A stretch of 64,000 nucleotides of DNA from Phanerodontia chrysosporium (taxonomy: Eukaryota; Basidiomycota; Agaricomycetes; Polyporales; Phanerochaetaceae), in assembly GCA_001910725.1 (NCBI GenBank), contig MJGA01000001.1, forward strand, positions 1,674,001 through 1,738,000, written 5' to 3'. Numbering within the stretch: the first letter of the stretch is position 1; the number at the start of each line of letters is the position of its first letter. Shown here in pieces: positions 46,186 through 57,325 of the stretch. A model generated the notes under the pieces. It was given only the letters and a program-made list of their open reading frames with translations, made no database searches and was not told the DNA's origin. The translations under genes and the position numbers were made by a program.

Positions 46186-48215
46186 TTATACCAGGAGAGC
46201 TGCAAGAGTGAGTCCGGCAAGAAGGGTCCATGCCCAAGTGTTCGCCTGATGGCCCGAGGGCGCAGCATTGAACAGGTTGGTCTCCTTTGCTCCGTCAGAA
46301 CCTCCACTAGAGGTACCGCTCGGCGATGAGGTCGTGCCGGTCGTGTTAGTTGTGCTCGGCGGGCCCGTGATGAAGACGACAGCCATGCCGGGCCCAGGAA
46401 CCTGCACCGTGCACCCGTCGGCGCACGCATACGTACGGTCGGTCCACTGTGTCGTAGCAGCAACAGGCATGCCGTCGCCTACACCCGAGTACGTGAAGTT
46501 GCCCCACGTGACGTTCGCCGTCTCCGTCGCGGTCGGCGCGCTGAGGTAGCGCACCATGACGGGGCCCGCGCCGGCCGCGAAGAAGTCCTTCGGGAGCGCA
46601 AAGTCCGTGCTCTGCGCGCTCGCGTTCGCGTAGTTGAAGAGCGCCAGCGCGTGCGGCGCGCCGGTGTTCTTGTCGTAGAGTGCGTAGCCTGCGTGCACGG
46701 CCGCATAGTCGCTCTGCGAGTTGTCGATGTTCAGATCGACGACGCGTGTTCCGTTTGCGTTCTGCAGCGCCTCGGTGACCGCGAGCATCGCGTAGAAGTT
46801 CGTGTTCGTCGTCCATGTGCCTGGCCCGCCCGGGAAGCTGTGCGGCGGGTCGAAGATGTTGTACGACACGCCCGGCTCGCGCGTGTGCAGATACGCCCCC
46901 GAGTAGCCAACGCTGGCCATCTGCAACGCGTAGTCTGCTGTCCACAGGCCGACACCGAACATGTTAGACTCAGGGACACCACCGCAGGAAGCCGAATTGA
47001 ACTCGTCCATCAGGACAGGCTTGCGCTGGTCAGACGGCGTGGAAGCGATGATCTGAAGGCCCGGCTCTTGCCATTTCGCGAGCATGACGGTTTGTGTATG
47101 CGACATGTAGTAATCGAGATGGTATTCGTAATGACCAAAGCAACTGTCGAAATGTCAGCATATGAACGTGCGAACTAGAACGCCTTCCTTACTTGTTCTG
47201 AGGATAGTGTTGAAGAGTAATGTACTTCAGGACGTCTTGGAACGAAGTGTACCATCCAGACGTAAGAACGCCGTCAAGGTCCTAGAGGGGCACATGGTAG
47301 TCAGGAGATAGTGCGGCGCATTGAGGTTAGCGGTCACCTACCCAAGCGCAGCAAATCGTTGGTCCAGCGATCTTGTCTAGCTTGAGGACGTCCCCGTCAG
47401 TGGGGGTGTGCTGCAGATTTCCAGTAGCAACCCAATAATCCTACAGCAAAGGTATGGATATGAGCTGGATCCTCTCTAGAACACTGATCATGCACGTACC
47501 CCGACATAATCGTACACGGTGTAATTAGCCATTCCAGGCCTGTTTCCGTGCGAAGTGTACAAGTCCGGCTCCTGTAGGCAAACGACGTCAGCTTCTCGCA
47601 TGTATTATTAGTACGACTGGACATACATTGCCGAGAAGATACGCATCCAAAGCGTCTCCCAAGTGCTTCTGCGCATCTCCAGCCACAAGCGGGATATTGG
47701 TACTGTTCGGATCGCGCAAGCTAAGGCCTGTCGCCAACAAACTCTGCATGAGGCGGCAAGCGGGCATACGCGTGATGGGACGCACCGATAAGCCACTCGA
47801 CGGTCCCCACCTTCGTGCCTAGCGAGCCCATGACGTCAAAGAGCGCAGAGCCGAACGAGACGGGCTGGTCGTTGACGTTTGCGTTGGGGTCCGTGAACAT
47901 GAGGAGCTGCTGCTGGTCTGGGACGTAGGTCGAGCTGTCCATGGAGTTTCCGCCGAGGCGCAGCCTCAGCGGGCGGTCGCTGCTGCGATTGTGCAGCGCG
48001 CCGAGGTAGTTGAGCACCGGCTGGGGCATCGATGCCGTGTCGTTGCCCAAGTAGTAGTTAATGAACGACAGTTCGAAAGAGATTCCAAAGAAGTTTGAAT
48101 ACACGGCGGTGACATTGTCGCCAGGCGGCGCAGCAGGCGGAGAGACTTGGATGGCAGCCTGAGCGAACGCAGAGGCGAAGAAGGGGGAAAGCAAAAGCGC
48201 GGCAGCGCGAGCCAT
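46186..48215 (-). CDS. GH79 glycoside hydrolase (beta-glucuronidase-like), GPI-anchored
   Basis: The start ATG at 48215 opens a signal peptide (MARAAALLLSPFFASAFA). The (beta/alpha)8 barrel shows GISFELSFINYYLGN, LRLRLGGNSMDSSTY, GTVEWLIGLSLRDPN, GNEPDLYTSHGNRP with the acid/base Glu, and LMDEFNSASCGGVPES with the nucleophile Glu. A beta-sandwich part follows (GYALYDKNTGAPHALALFN). The C-terminus has a Ser/Thr/Gly-rich stalk, then a hydrophobic tail TWAWTLLAGLTLAALLV, typical of a GPI signal. Family knowledge: basidiomycete GH79 enzymes release glucuronic or 4-O-methylglucuronic acid from arabinogalactan-type or related glycans. About five introns lie in the N-terminal half; the C-terminal 306 residues are in one exon. 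Confidence 0.92.
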
Positions 48216-49654
48216 GGTGGGGAAAGAGAAGACCCGCGGGGAGGCAAAGAGCGACTTGGGCAACTTGAACGTTGCCAGCAGGCAGGCAGCACGGCAGCAC
48301 GGCAGAGGCGAAGGCGATGAGGAGGCATGGCGCTGGTGGGGCACCAATCTTATAGCATACCGCACCTCCGGTACGCGCAACCAGGCCAATGGATCGAGGC
48401 ATGAATGCCCGGCCAGATCTGGAATGCGATATCCTGTCAGGCTCAGGCAATAGATGCGACTGTTGGTTTTGATCCGCACCCATGCGCCCGCTACGCCAAG
48501 TACGCGATGGCGTCCGCGTCTCGCACCGCGTAATGCGCTACAGTCCAGCGTACATACTTCGAACACTGGTAGGCCCTTGCATCATAGAAGACTGCCTCCA
48601 TGTAAGCTGCGCCAAAGATGGGTTCGCTATGGTGCTCACCATGAACCTTCGTGCTCGGCGTTGGACGGCCGCACGGACCCATGATAACGGTAGCCCTTGC
48701 CTTTCTCGGGATTAGTCGTGCGTTGTTCTGCGACAAACGGTCAGTGTCGCCCGTGTACATGTGTCTCCGTGACGACTAAAAGGCACAGTTTCATGGTAGC
48801 TACCACGGTATGTTTTGACCTTGACCTCGTCCTCGCTGCAGCATGCGCAGGGTTAGATCGCACTCCTCAGATGATCAACGTTGGAGGCGGGGAAGAGACT
48901 CGTGTCGTCCGAGCAGCGTAGCACCCATATCCGTATCATTTGATCCTGCCGCCCGCGGTAATAGACGTCGTGCGACCTATTGACATCAGATGCCTATGTT
49001 GGTGGCGATCCGCGCGATCGTTAGTACGAATCATACACGCTGCAGGCCAGAGAGCAAGCTTCTGACAATTCTGTTTAGGATGGAGAATGGGTGGTACTAG
49101 AATAAATCAGTGCATTTAGTGCTAGATTGAAGCTAGTTACTAGAAAACGGCGACGTCGGAGTAAGTAATGTCAGCTGAGCACAATTCCTCTATTATCGGT
49201 TGCTAAACTTACTTAGACGTATATAATGCCTTCTCTTTAACGTTCTGATGCACGCGTTCCTAGACCGAACGTCTGTTGAAACCGGCGTAGCAGATGCCTT
49301 CCAGAGGTAGGGAACGTTAGAAGAGCATGTCGGGCATCGATAATAAGGACGCGTCACGATTTGCAACGGCAAAGTGGTGATATACGGATGCGGGCGTGCA
49401 GGGCAGCGGAAGACTGCGGGGTTAAAGCACAGTCCCAAACTTTTAAGACAACACTGGGATCGGGGCTCGGAACCAACATGCTTGGAGCTTCAACAGAGAG
49501 GCGATGCTCCTAGACAATGCTGCGAATGGCATGAGAGTTATGCCAATGTTGATACCAGCAGACGAGGAACATTGTGAATACAGATTGCCGTTCGAGCTGG
49601 TGATTGTATGCGATGAAGAGGCGAAACCGACACAAGTGCCAAAGATGCAAGGTG
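48216..49654. other. Intergenic: GH79 promoter and LSM3 3' flank
   Basis: About 1.4 kb with no supported gene. AT content rises around 49050-49250. No tRNA, rRNA or mobile-element signature recognised. Confidence 0.45.
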
Positions 49655-50105
49655 CTATCGAGAAGGTGGAGATACCTAGAAGTTAAAGATATCGTCATAA
49701 ATATTCATGATGGAGGATAGAAGGACACTGACCAGAATCACACCATCCCCACGGACAAAGAGCATGTCCATCTTACGCTTTGCCATCTAGCTTCGCCGTC
49801 AGCAACAAATCCAATCATCATACAAATGACACTCACGTTAACGGTATGCTGCCCTTCACCTGCACCCTCTGCTTGGTCTACAATGAGGATAGTCTCCTCG
49901 ACATCGCTCAGGATGAGGTTCATGTGGCCATCATATGCCTAGGAAAGCAGAAGTATGAGATCAACTCTGGAGCCAATCGTAATGGAGACCGTACATGGAG
50001 GATGCCAGAGAGCTCACGGTCTCCCCTGAGCTTGACGAAGACACGCTCGCTGAGGGAGAGCCGAATGAGGTCGAAGGGCTCCTGGATGGCAGAGGAGGTG
50101 TCCAT
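49655..50105 (-). CDS. LSM3: U6 snRNA-associated Sm-like protein LSm3
   Basis: Four exons (49995-50105, 49837-49938, 49733-49786, 49655-49675) give 95 aa with all phases consistent. The N-terminal part [20 protein letters not shown] then [19 protein letters not shown] is the Sm1 motif of LSm3, followed by DVEETI; Sm2 is [17 protein letters not shown]. The last exon is only 21 nt including the stop. LSm3 is part of the Lsm1-7 (mRNA decay) and Lsm2-8 (U6 snRNP) rings. The start at 50105 gives the usual length, although the frame is open further upstream. Confidence 0.93.
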
Positions 50106-50232
50106 CGTTGTGGAGGTCGCGTCCAGAACGCGGGCGGCGCTCACGGTCGTGGCACGTGCACCACGTGGCTTCCAGCTCATTCTCCGCTCGAACTGTCGGG
50201 CGCGATCCTCGTCCTCTTGCACAGCGACCACC
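50106..50232. promoter_or_regulatory. 127-bp bidirectional promoter, LSM3/U1C
   Basis: The start codons of LSM3 (minus) and U1C (plus) are 127 bp apart. Two spliceosomal genes therefore share one short control region. CACGTGCCACG-like sequence (GGCACGTGC, E-box core CACGTG) lies at about 50151-50159. Confidence 0.55.
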
Positions 50233-51108
50233 ATGCCGGTATGTGTGCCTCTGCCCATTTCGTAGTCAACTCGCTCACATTGCTTCCAGAAACACTACTG
50301 TGACTACTGCGATGTGTTCTTGACCCACGATTCGGCTTCAGGTGAGTTCCTCATAGTCGTAGATCACCAGCTCCTCATGACTAATACGGTTCTTCAGTTC
50401 GCAAAGCCCACAACAGCGGTAGGAATCACCTCGCAAATGTCAGGGATTACTATGCTTGTGCGTCACATTCTACTTCGAAGTTACACCCTGTTCTCACTTG
50501 CGATGCAGCCCTAGGACACGACAAGGCCCAGAGTATCATCGACCAGATCACGGCCGCCTACGAATCAAGTGGAGGTCCTCCTCCCGGAGGTTTCGGATTT
50601 GGCCCCCAACATCTCGCACCTGCCCCTGGCGGATTTGGTGGACCACCGATGCCTTTCCCTCCCCCGCCCTTCCCAGGTGCGTCCTCACCGTTTCAGGAGT
50701 CTCACGGCAAATCAGCTAACACCAACCTCACAGGTGCTCGCCCACCCTTCCCACCAGGTATGCCTCCTCCAGGTATGATGCCACCAGGTGCGCCGCCTTT
50801 CCCCCCTCCGCCTGGAATGGGCCCACCGCCTCCAGGGATGCCAGGGTTCCCACCTAGTGGTATGTGCATTCGTCTATCTCTACATCACAACGTACTGACT
50901 TGCTGCAGGTATGCCGCCGTTCCCTCCAGTGAACGCGGGTGGTCCTCCCGGCGGTCCTGGCGGTCCTCCACCTCCAGGAGGGCCCCCGTTCCCTCCTAAC
51001 GGTAACTTCCCTCCTCCGGGTCAGCAAGGTGGTCCTCCACCAGGACCTGGCGGCATTCACCCCGACAGATTGAGGATGATGGGTGGTGGTCCTCCTGGTG
51101 GTAGGTAA
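50233..51108 (+). CDS. YHC1: U1 small nuclear ribonucleoprotein C
   Basis: Six exons (50233-50238, 50290-50341, 50398-50457, 50509-50676, 50734-50859, 50909-51108) give 203 aa. The first coding exon is just ATGCCG. The C2H2-type U1C zinc finger reads [15 protein letters not shown] then [11 protein letters not shown], followed by [19 protein letters not shown]. The rest is a long Pro/Gly/Met-rich low-complexity tail typical of U1C (repeats of GMPPPG, FPPPP). U1C stabilises U1 snRNA pairing with the 5' splice site. The exon 1 donor is GTATGT. Confidence 0.94.
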
Positions 51109-51389
51109 AACGTGAGCTTCCAGATGGACCCATGCATCGAGAATGGGTCCTGTATGTATCGGTTTCTCTCTCAATTCATTGTCTGCTGTCATGTTGTACG
51201 AATGCGGCGCGTAGTTGTGAATATACCCATGTCCAACGAGCATGTCGTGGAAATTTGCGTGAATGGGCCACATGCGCTCATGCAAACAAGGCAAAAGAGT
51301 AGATTGAGCCCGATCGCTTACCTCATTTTTGAACTCGAGTCAACATCACCTACATCACTTCCACATGCTTCAATCTGCTGAAACTCGGG

Positions 51390-52672
51390 ATGCTATCCCT
51401 CTCAAAATTCCTTAGACGAACTTTTACTAGATTCTACACTACCACCATGTCCATCCAAACGAAGGTCCTGCGATGTAATCCAGCCGCCATCTCATTCAAC
51501 GAGAAGGAAGAGCCGGAGTTCACAGACAACGAAACTCTCCCCGCACTTCAAGAAGCACGAGACATCCTAAGAGGATTGAAGCCTGTGGCGTTCCCGACGG
51601 AGACTGTGTATGGCCTCGGTGCGCTTGCTCTCAATGCTGAAGCTGCCGCTACCATTTTCTCTACCAAGGGCAGGCCGCCTGACAATCCTCTGATTGTCCA
51701 TGTCTCCTCGAAGCCATGCTCTACCGCCTTCTGCCCCCATCCTACAAGCTTACACCGATATACGAGATCCTCATCAAGCGGTTCTGGCCTGGTCCCCTTA
51801 CTCTGCTCTTCCCCTCGGATGGCAGCATCGTCCCGTCCATCATTACCGCCGGGCAGCCCGCAGTCGCGATACGGATGCCCTCACACCCAGTTGCGCGCGC
51901 CCTTATCGCCGTCACGGACGCCCCGCTTGCAGCGCCAAGCGCAAACACGTCGGGAAAGCCGAGTCCGACGCGTGCAGAGCACGTCCGCGCCGACCTCAAT
52001 GGAAAGATCGCGCTCGTCCTGGACGGAGGCGCGTGCGGCGTCGGACTCGAGAGCACGGTCGTCGACGGTTTGCAGGCTGACGGCGCGGTTCGCATACTCC
52101 GGCCCGGGGGCGTCACGGTAGAGGATATCGAGCATGCATTGGCGGAGGAGATGCCCGCAGGAGAACCCGTGCCGCGCGTACTGGTGCATCGCAGAGACTA
52201 TCGCGATGAGGCAATGGAGCAGGCACCGACGACGCCTGGCATGAAGTACAGGCATTACTCCCCCGCAGTCCCTGTCATCCTTCTCCATACCCTCTCAGCA
52301 CGGCCAGAAGGCATCGAGGCTTTGCATCCTGACACATTCTTCGACTCCCTCAAAGCACGCTTCCCGCAAAACGGCACGCTCAAGGTCGGCCTTCTCACAC
52401 CATCCGACTCCCCTCTTTTGGACCATATTCCGAATATACCTGGTGTAGAGTGGGCGCGTTATCCGCTTGGGCCTGTCGCAGATCCTGCTATCACTGCCCA
52501 GCGTCTCTTCGATAATTTACTGACCGCGGAACGGGAAGGCGTTCATGTCATACTCATTGAAGAGGTACTCGAGGAGAGGGAAGGGTTGGCTGTGATGAAT
52601 AGGGTGAAGAAGGCTGCAGGAGAGTCTGTTTGGCTCGAACGGACTACTCAGACAAGATCGTTCTCGTTGTAA
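51390..52672 (+). CDS. SUA5: Threonylcarbamoyl-AMP synthase Sua5 (one apparent frameshift)
   Basis: The YrdC domain shows KPVAFPTETVYGLGALALNA, STKGRPPDNPLIVHVSS, RFWPGPLTLLFPSDG, VAIRMPSHPVARALI and PLAAPSANTSGKPSPT, then LVLDGG and GLESTVVDG. The C-terminal Sua5 domain starts at APTTPGMKYRHYSPAVPV. It makes threonylcarbamoyl-AMP for the t6A modification of ANN-decoding tRNAs. One base appears to be missing at about 51709-51713, between HVSS and AMLYRLLP. Two in-frame start codons exist: 51390, giving a basic leader MLSLSKFLRRTFTRFYTTT that looks like a mitochondrial presequence, and 51447 (MSIQTKVLRC), giving a cytosolic form. Confidence 0.93.
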
Positions 52673-53575
52673 CCGCATCTCTCCCTGCAGAATTTGAGGA
52701 CATGTGAGTTGCAATCGTTTGCTACCTTGCATTATCCCAATTACCATGATATTTCTAGCTTATATGCACGCGTCTACCCGTCTACGCAGACATCAGGAAA
52801 CAGACCCTGGCGTCTCCTGACATGATGGGACGCTTCACCGGTCTGTGCGGACCCCATACTCATGAGCCTCTATACTACTGTGCTCATCCCTTCAACCGTG
52901 TCACTCTACTCATAAGTCACGAGTCCGCAAACAGGGCTACGTTTCACCGCATCTCTCGCCACAGCATCCTACTCCTATGCCTCTCGACATTGTGCTTGCT
53001 TTTGTCATCCTACTCACTGCACTGCGACCTCTTCGCCACTTGGTATATCACGATGCTTGCTCTCACAAGCGTCTTCACATCATCGATCAACTGTAGAGAT
53101 GTAACGAGGCAGAGGTGAGTCGTCTCCCATCTGGGGCTGGTGCTTGCAGGCATTCTTCATATAAAACAAAGAACTCGGCATTTTACCTGCAGCCCCTCCG
53201 AAATGAAAACATGAAAGAACCAGCTTCCTTGTGTCTCAGCATCCGATTGGTTGTTTTAACACCGTTGCCTCAGCTGTGCCTCACTCTGATTCGCTGCTGA
53301 AGGTGGACAATGTGAAGAACAAACACTTCACCCGACGCCTGCGCGCCCGCCCGTCCGGCGCAGGCGGTGGCAAGTCGCCTTTCACTACCATTCACTGCCG
53401 TCCCACGTGTACAGAGCCTCTCGTTTCTCGAGCGATGTTGGGGTATAAGAGCTGGTAGACTCGACAATGAGCCTCATCCTCTTTCTCCCCAGCTTCGCCC
53501 CTCTTCTCACCTCAGCCTTCATCTGCAAGTTCCACCCGGCCTTCCAAGATAGTGTCCACGACCCCTTACACCTCG
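52673..53575. other. Intergenic upstream of HMG-box gene
   Basis: About 0.9 kb without a supported gene. A GGTATAAGAG TATA-like sequence lies near 53441-53451, followed by a pyrimidine-rich leader up to the HMG-box gene. Confidence 0.45.
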
Positions 53576-54816
53576 ATGTATTCCAATCAGCCCATGCAAG
53601 GTTCGCCTGGCCTTCTGAAGGTTATTGAGGGCGTTCTGCTAATATACATGGTTGTAGACTTTCCCCAAACGCCCACGAAGTCCTTCATGGATTTACCATC
53701 GTCTCCCCCGTCACCAGCTGACTCCGGCTACGGATCCGGTGGATCCTCTCCTTCTTCCTCTCCGCGCAGCTCGCGCTCGTCAAAGAAGGCTAAGCGCCCG
53801 CGAGAGACCTACAAAATTAACCGCCCCGAGGAGTTCCTCCCGCCCGCGAACTACCAGGTGCCCGAGCCGCGAGAGGCGCCGCGCCGCTCGGGCTCGCGAA
53901 TTCCTCGGCCTCCGAACGCGTTCCTGCTCTTCCGCTCGTTCTTGCTCAACTACAAGCTGCGCGAGCGGGACCTGCAGAATAAACAACAGACGACGAGCAT
54001 CATGGCTGCGAACATTTGGCGGAACCTGCCTGATTATGTACGCAAGGCATGGACCGCGAAGTCGAAGGAGGCGGTCGACCTCCATAGCCGGCTCTACCCC
54101 AACTACCGATTCGAGCCTTCGCGCAAGGCGTCCGCAAAGAACTCTACAGCACAACAGGAGGCGGAGGCAGCATATGCTAGGGAAGAGTTGAGCAAGGTCT
54201 TCGGCATCGGTCTCGCCGCCGATTCCTCCTCGGTTGGAGATGATGCTTCTGGCCTGCCCACGCCCGACCCTAGCCAGCCGCAACACGATGGAGCTGGGGT
54301 CCCTACCACCCAGTCGACGTCTTCACTCTATCAACCGGTTGTCTACCCCACGATGTCCACGAGCTCGCAATCACGCTCGCCTTTGACGATGGAGATGTTG
54401 CAGGCGGCATGTCAGCAGCTCAGCACTCAGCTTGAGCACATCCGATCCGAAAATGCGGAGTTGAAGCATCGCATCATTCAGTTCGAGGCTACCTTTGCTG
54501 GAGCACAATCTCCGGACTCCGCGCAAGGAAGCCCACTCGCAGCTAACGTCCTTTCAACAGATAACGGGGTAAGACTGCTTTGTGTGCATCGTATATTTAT
54601 TTTGCTGACGTCTCTGTCCAGGACGTTGCTAGTAACACGACAGCCATGACTCTGTGTGGAACAAACGACTACGATTCCCTTGTGAAGTTGTGGACCAGCT
54701 TAGTCGATACCTCCGATACTTCCAAAGGGGCCTTGGGCAGTCCGAGTCTCTTTTCTTTCGACGGTGGGTCAGACGGCCCCTCGACCCCTAATTACTACAC
54801 TGCTCAACTAGAGTAA
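53576..54816 (+). CDS. HMG-box transcription factor (MATA_HMG type)
   Basis: Three exons from ATG 53576 (MYSNQPMQ) to stop 54814-54816. The first intron (donor GTTCGC, acceptor GGTTGTAG) joins to DFPQTPTKSFMDLPSSPPSP. A Ser-rich region and a basic patch precede the HMG box, which reads RIPRPPNAFLLFRSFLLNY, then TTSIMAANIWRNLPDYVRKAW and KEAVDLHSRLYPNYRFEPSRK. This is the sequence-specific MATA_HMG class, as in fungal mating or developmental regulators. A short coiled coil (QLSTQLEHIRSENAELKHRI) follows the box and may allow dimerisation. The last exon is acidic. Targets are unknown. There is no sign of a homeodomain or pheromone mating locus nearby, so I do not call it a mating-type gene. Confidence 0.88.
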
Positions 54817-55182
54817 TTGTGCTTTTGTCCGACCTTCGTATGATCTTTTCCTCCCTTCCTTCGTCCCGCAATCTTCATGTCGATATACGCAGACGCCACA
54901 AGCTCCAGGAATGAGTGGCTGGCCCACCACCCACGTTTTCATCTCACATTGTACACCTGTAATTGCACTCAATGGATATCAATACTTTGAACGTCTGCAG
55001 CAGTGATATCGCAGCTGGAGTAGACTTAATAGTCGATAAACTCGACACGCCACAGCTGTAAGATCATGATCCAGAGCGCCCTCGCGCCTCAACGGGATCA
55101 AGATTTTCATGGGCGTCTGTCTGCATAGTCGATCTTGCTCTTGCCGTCACCCGCACCTCTCTTATCTATTGACCCCTTGAAA
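54817..55182. promoter_or_regulatory. DBP8 promoter / HMG gene 3' flank
   Basis: Tandem arrangement, 366 bp. No recognised element beyond a pyrimidine-rich leader before the DBP8 ATG. Confidence 0.4.
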
Positions 55183-57214
55183 ATGGCGGGCAAGCGTAGA
55201 GTCTTGACAACAGACGATCTTATGCGTATGCAGGAGGACGGCCCTGCTCGCAAGCGACGCAAGGAGGACCTCGTGATCGACGAGGACGAAGACTCGGACT
55301 CCGGTTTGGACCTCCCATCTATCCAACCAGTAAGGCGCGGAAGAGGGAATGCAAGTGGCGGGGAGAGCGAAGGAGGGTCTGGAAGTGAAAGCGTGGGTTC
55401 CGAAGACGACGGCGAGGAAGGCAGTGAGGCGGAACGAGACTCGGAGGCCGAGTCTGAAGACGAGGGCCGTCCGCCCATACCCAGTTTGCCCGACGAAGAC
55501 GAGGCTTCCTCTTCAAGAGTAACCATCGTTCCAAGAACATCCATTGCGGTCCCAGAAAGACTCTGACCGCATCCGCCAATCAACCGACTTCCTTTGCTTC
55601 CATGGGCATCTCCTCTGCGTTGCTCACCGCTCTGAACAAGATGTCTATCAAGGCGCCGACGGAAATTCAGGCAGCATGTATTCCGCCACTTCTACAAGGC
55701 GAGTCTAGGCGTTCTCTAGGCTGCGGTGCATTGCTGACATGGCTCGTATGCAAGGTAGGGATTGCATCGGTAACGCCAAGACCGGTTCAGGAAAGACAAT
55801 CGCGTTCGCACTACCTATCCTCCAGAGGTTGTCAGTGGACCCGTACGGCATCTTTGCTCTGGTTCTGACACCTACACGGTGAGTCCCAGGGTGCTCCTTC
55901 CGGGACATGCGAGTACTCATGTGTGTCCAGAGAGCTAGCCTTCCAAATATCTGAGCAATTTGCCGTCCTTGGCGCGGCCTTCAACATCCGGACTGCAGTC
56001 GTAGTCGGTGGCATGGATATTATTGCACAAGCTATAGAGCTCAGCAATCGCCCGCACATTGTCGTCGCAACACCAGGCCGGATTGTCGACCTCCTCCGCA
56101 GCAACAACGGAGAGTGGGACCTATCCCGCGTCAAATTCCTTGTCCTTGATGAAGCCGACCGACTTTTGACACCAACCTTCGCGCCGGAGCTGTCATATCT
56201 GTTCGAGGCTATCCCCAAGGAACGGCAGACATGTCTCTTCACAGCGACATGGACACCATCATCGAGACCATTGCAGACGCCCCACCGAAGCCTGGCAAGC
56301 AAAAGCCTTTTGTTCATCGGATGACTGAGACGTACGTAGAATTAACCTCAATAATATCTAGTTTATGGGCTAAATTTCCGTAGTGTCGAGACTGTGGCAA
56401 CTCTCAAGCAGTTCTACATCCTCGTACCATCACACGTCCGCGAGGCATACCTTTACTACCTCCTCCGCAACCCACCAGAATCCACTTTACACTTGCGACG
56501 CGCTCCTCCAGAGCCCGTCAAGGGCAAGAAAGCCGCAAAGGCAGCAAAAGCCGGCAAAACCGCTAAACCCGCGAAGAAGACAAAGAAGGCGTCCGCGGAC
56601 GACGAAGAAGAGATTGTGCAGCCGCCGCCGACGGTGATCTTCTGTGCGCGGCCGCGGACGGCGGCGTACCTGACGCACATGCTGCAGAACATGCACATCC
56701 GGAGCACGGCGCTGCACTCGCGGCTGACGCAGCGCGAGCGGCTCGCGTCGCTCGGGCTCTTCCGCTCGAGCGTTGTGCCCGTGCTCATCTCGACGGACGT
56801 CGGCGCGCGTGGTCTCGATATCGCGGACGTCGCGATGGTCATCAACTGGGACCTGCCCGGCGCGCCCGAGGAGTACACTCACCGCGTCGGTCGTACGGCG
56901 CGTGCGGGCCGTGGAGGTGTTGCTGTGAGTTTTGTGACAGAGAGGGACGAGGAGAAGGTACTCAAGATTGAGGATCGTATCAGTACGTACGCCCTCTTTT
57001 TTTTTTATTTTTCGGCCCCTGCTCACTCGCTCTGTCAGAAACGAAACTCGAGGAGATGCAGATGCCCGAACAAAAAGTCCTGGAGCACCTCAATGCTGTT
57101 TCGACGGCGAAACGCTTGGCAAACATGGAGCTGCACGACTCGGACTTCGGGAAGCGAGAAGAGATCCACAAGATCAAAAACGCGAAGAGAAAAGCGGACG
57201 TGGCGAACGCATAG
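55183..57214 (+). CDS. DBP8: DEAD-box RNA helicase Dbp8 (two apparent frameshifts)
   Basis: The N-terminus ([19 protein letters not shown]) leads into an acidic Glu/Ser/Asp stretch. Helicase motifs in order: [20 protein letters not shown] with [15 protein letters not shown] (Q motif), [17 protein letters not shown] (motif I), LTPTRELAFQ (Ia), [10 protein letters not shown] (Ib), [11 protein letters not shown] (II), CLFTAT (III, Ser to Thr), [12 protein letters not shown] (IV), [14 protein letters not shown] (V) and [13 protein letters not shown] (VI). Dbp8 works in 40S ribosome biogenesis. A Lys/Ala-rich insert (about 30 residues, starting [13 protein letters not shown]) lies between the two RecA domains. 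Single bases seem to be missing near 55548 and near 56247. The intron at 55699-55754 is of the GC-AG kind. A poly-T run (56998-57006) is part of the last intron. Confidence 0.92.
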
Positions 57215-57325
57215 CGCTTTTCGCATCCCTCTCGCTACACCTGCTCCGGACGCCTTCTGTGATTATAGTCTATTGGTACATATCGTACTTATACACTACA
57301 CGGTTCTTGTTTTACAGTTGTTCGA

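Noticed and set aside
53576..54816. HMG-box gene as part of a mating-type locus
   Set aside because: No homeodomain pair, pheromone receptor or precursor, or MIP gene nearby; basidiomycete HMG proteins of this class are usually not at the mating loci.
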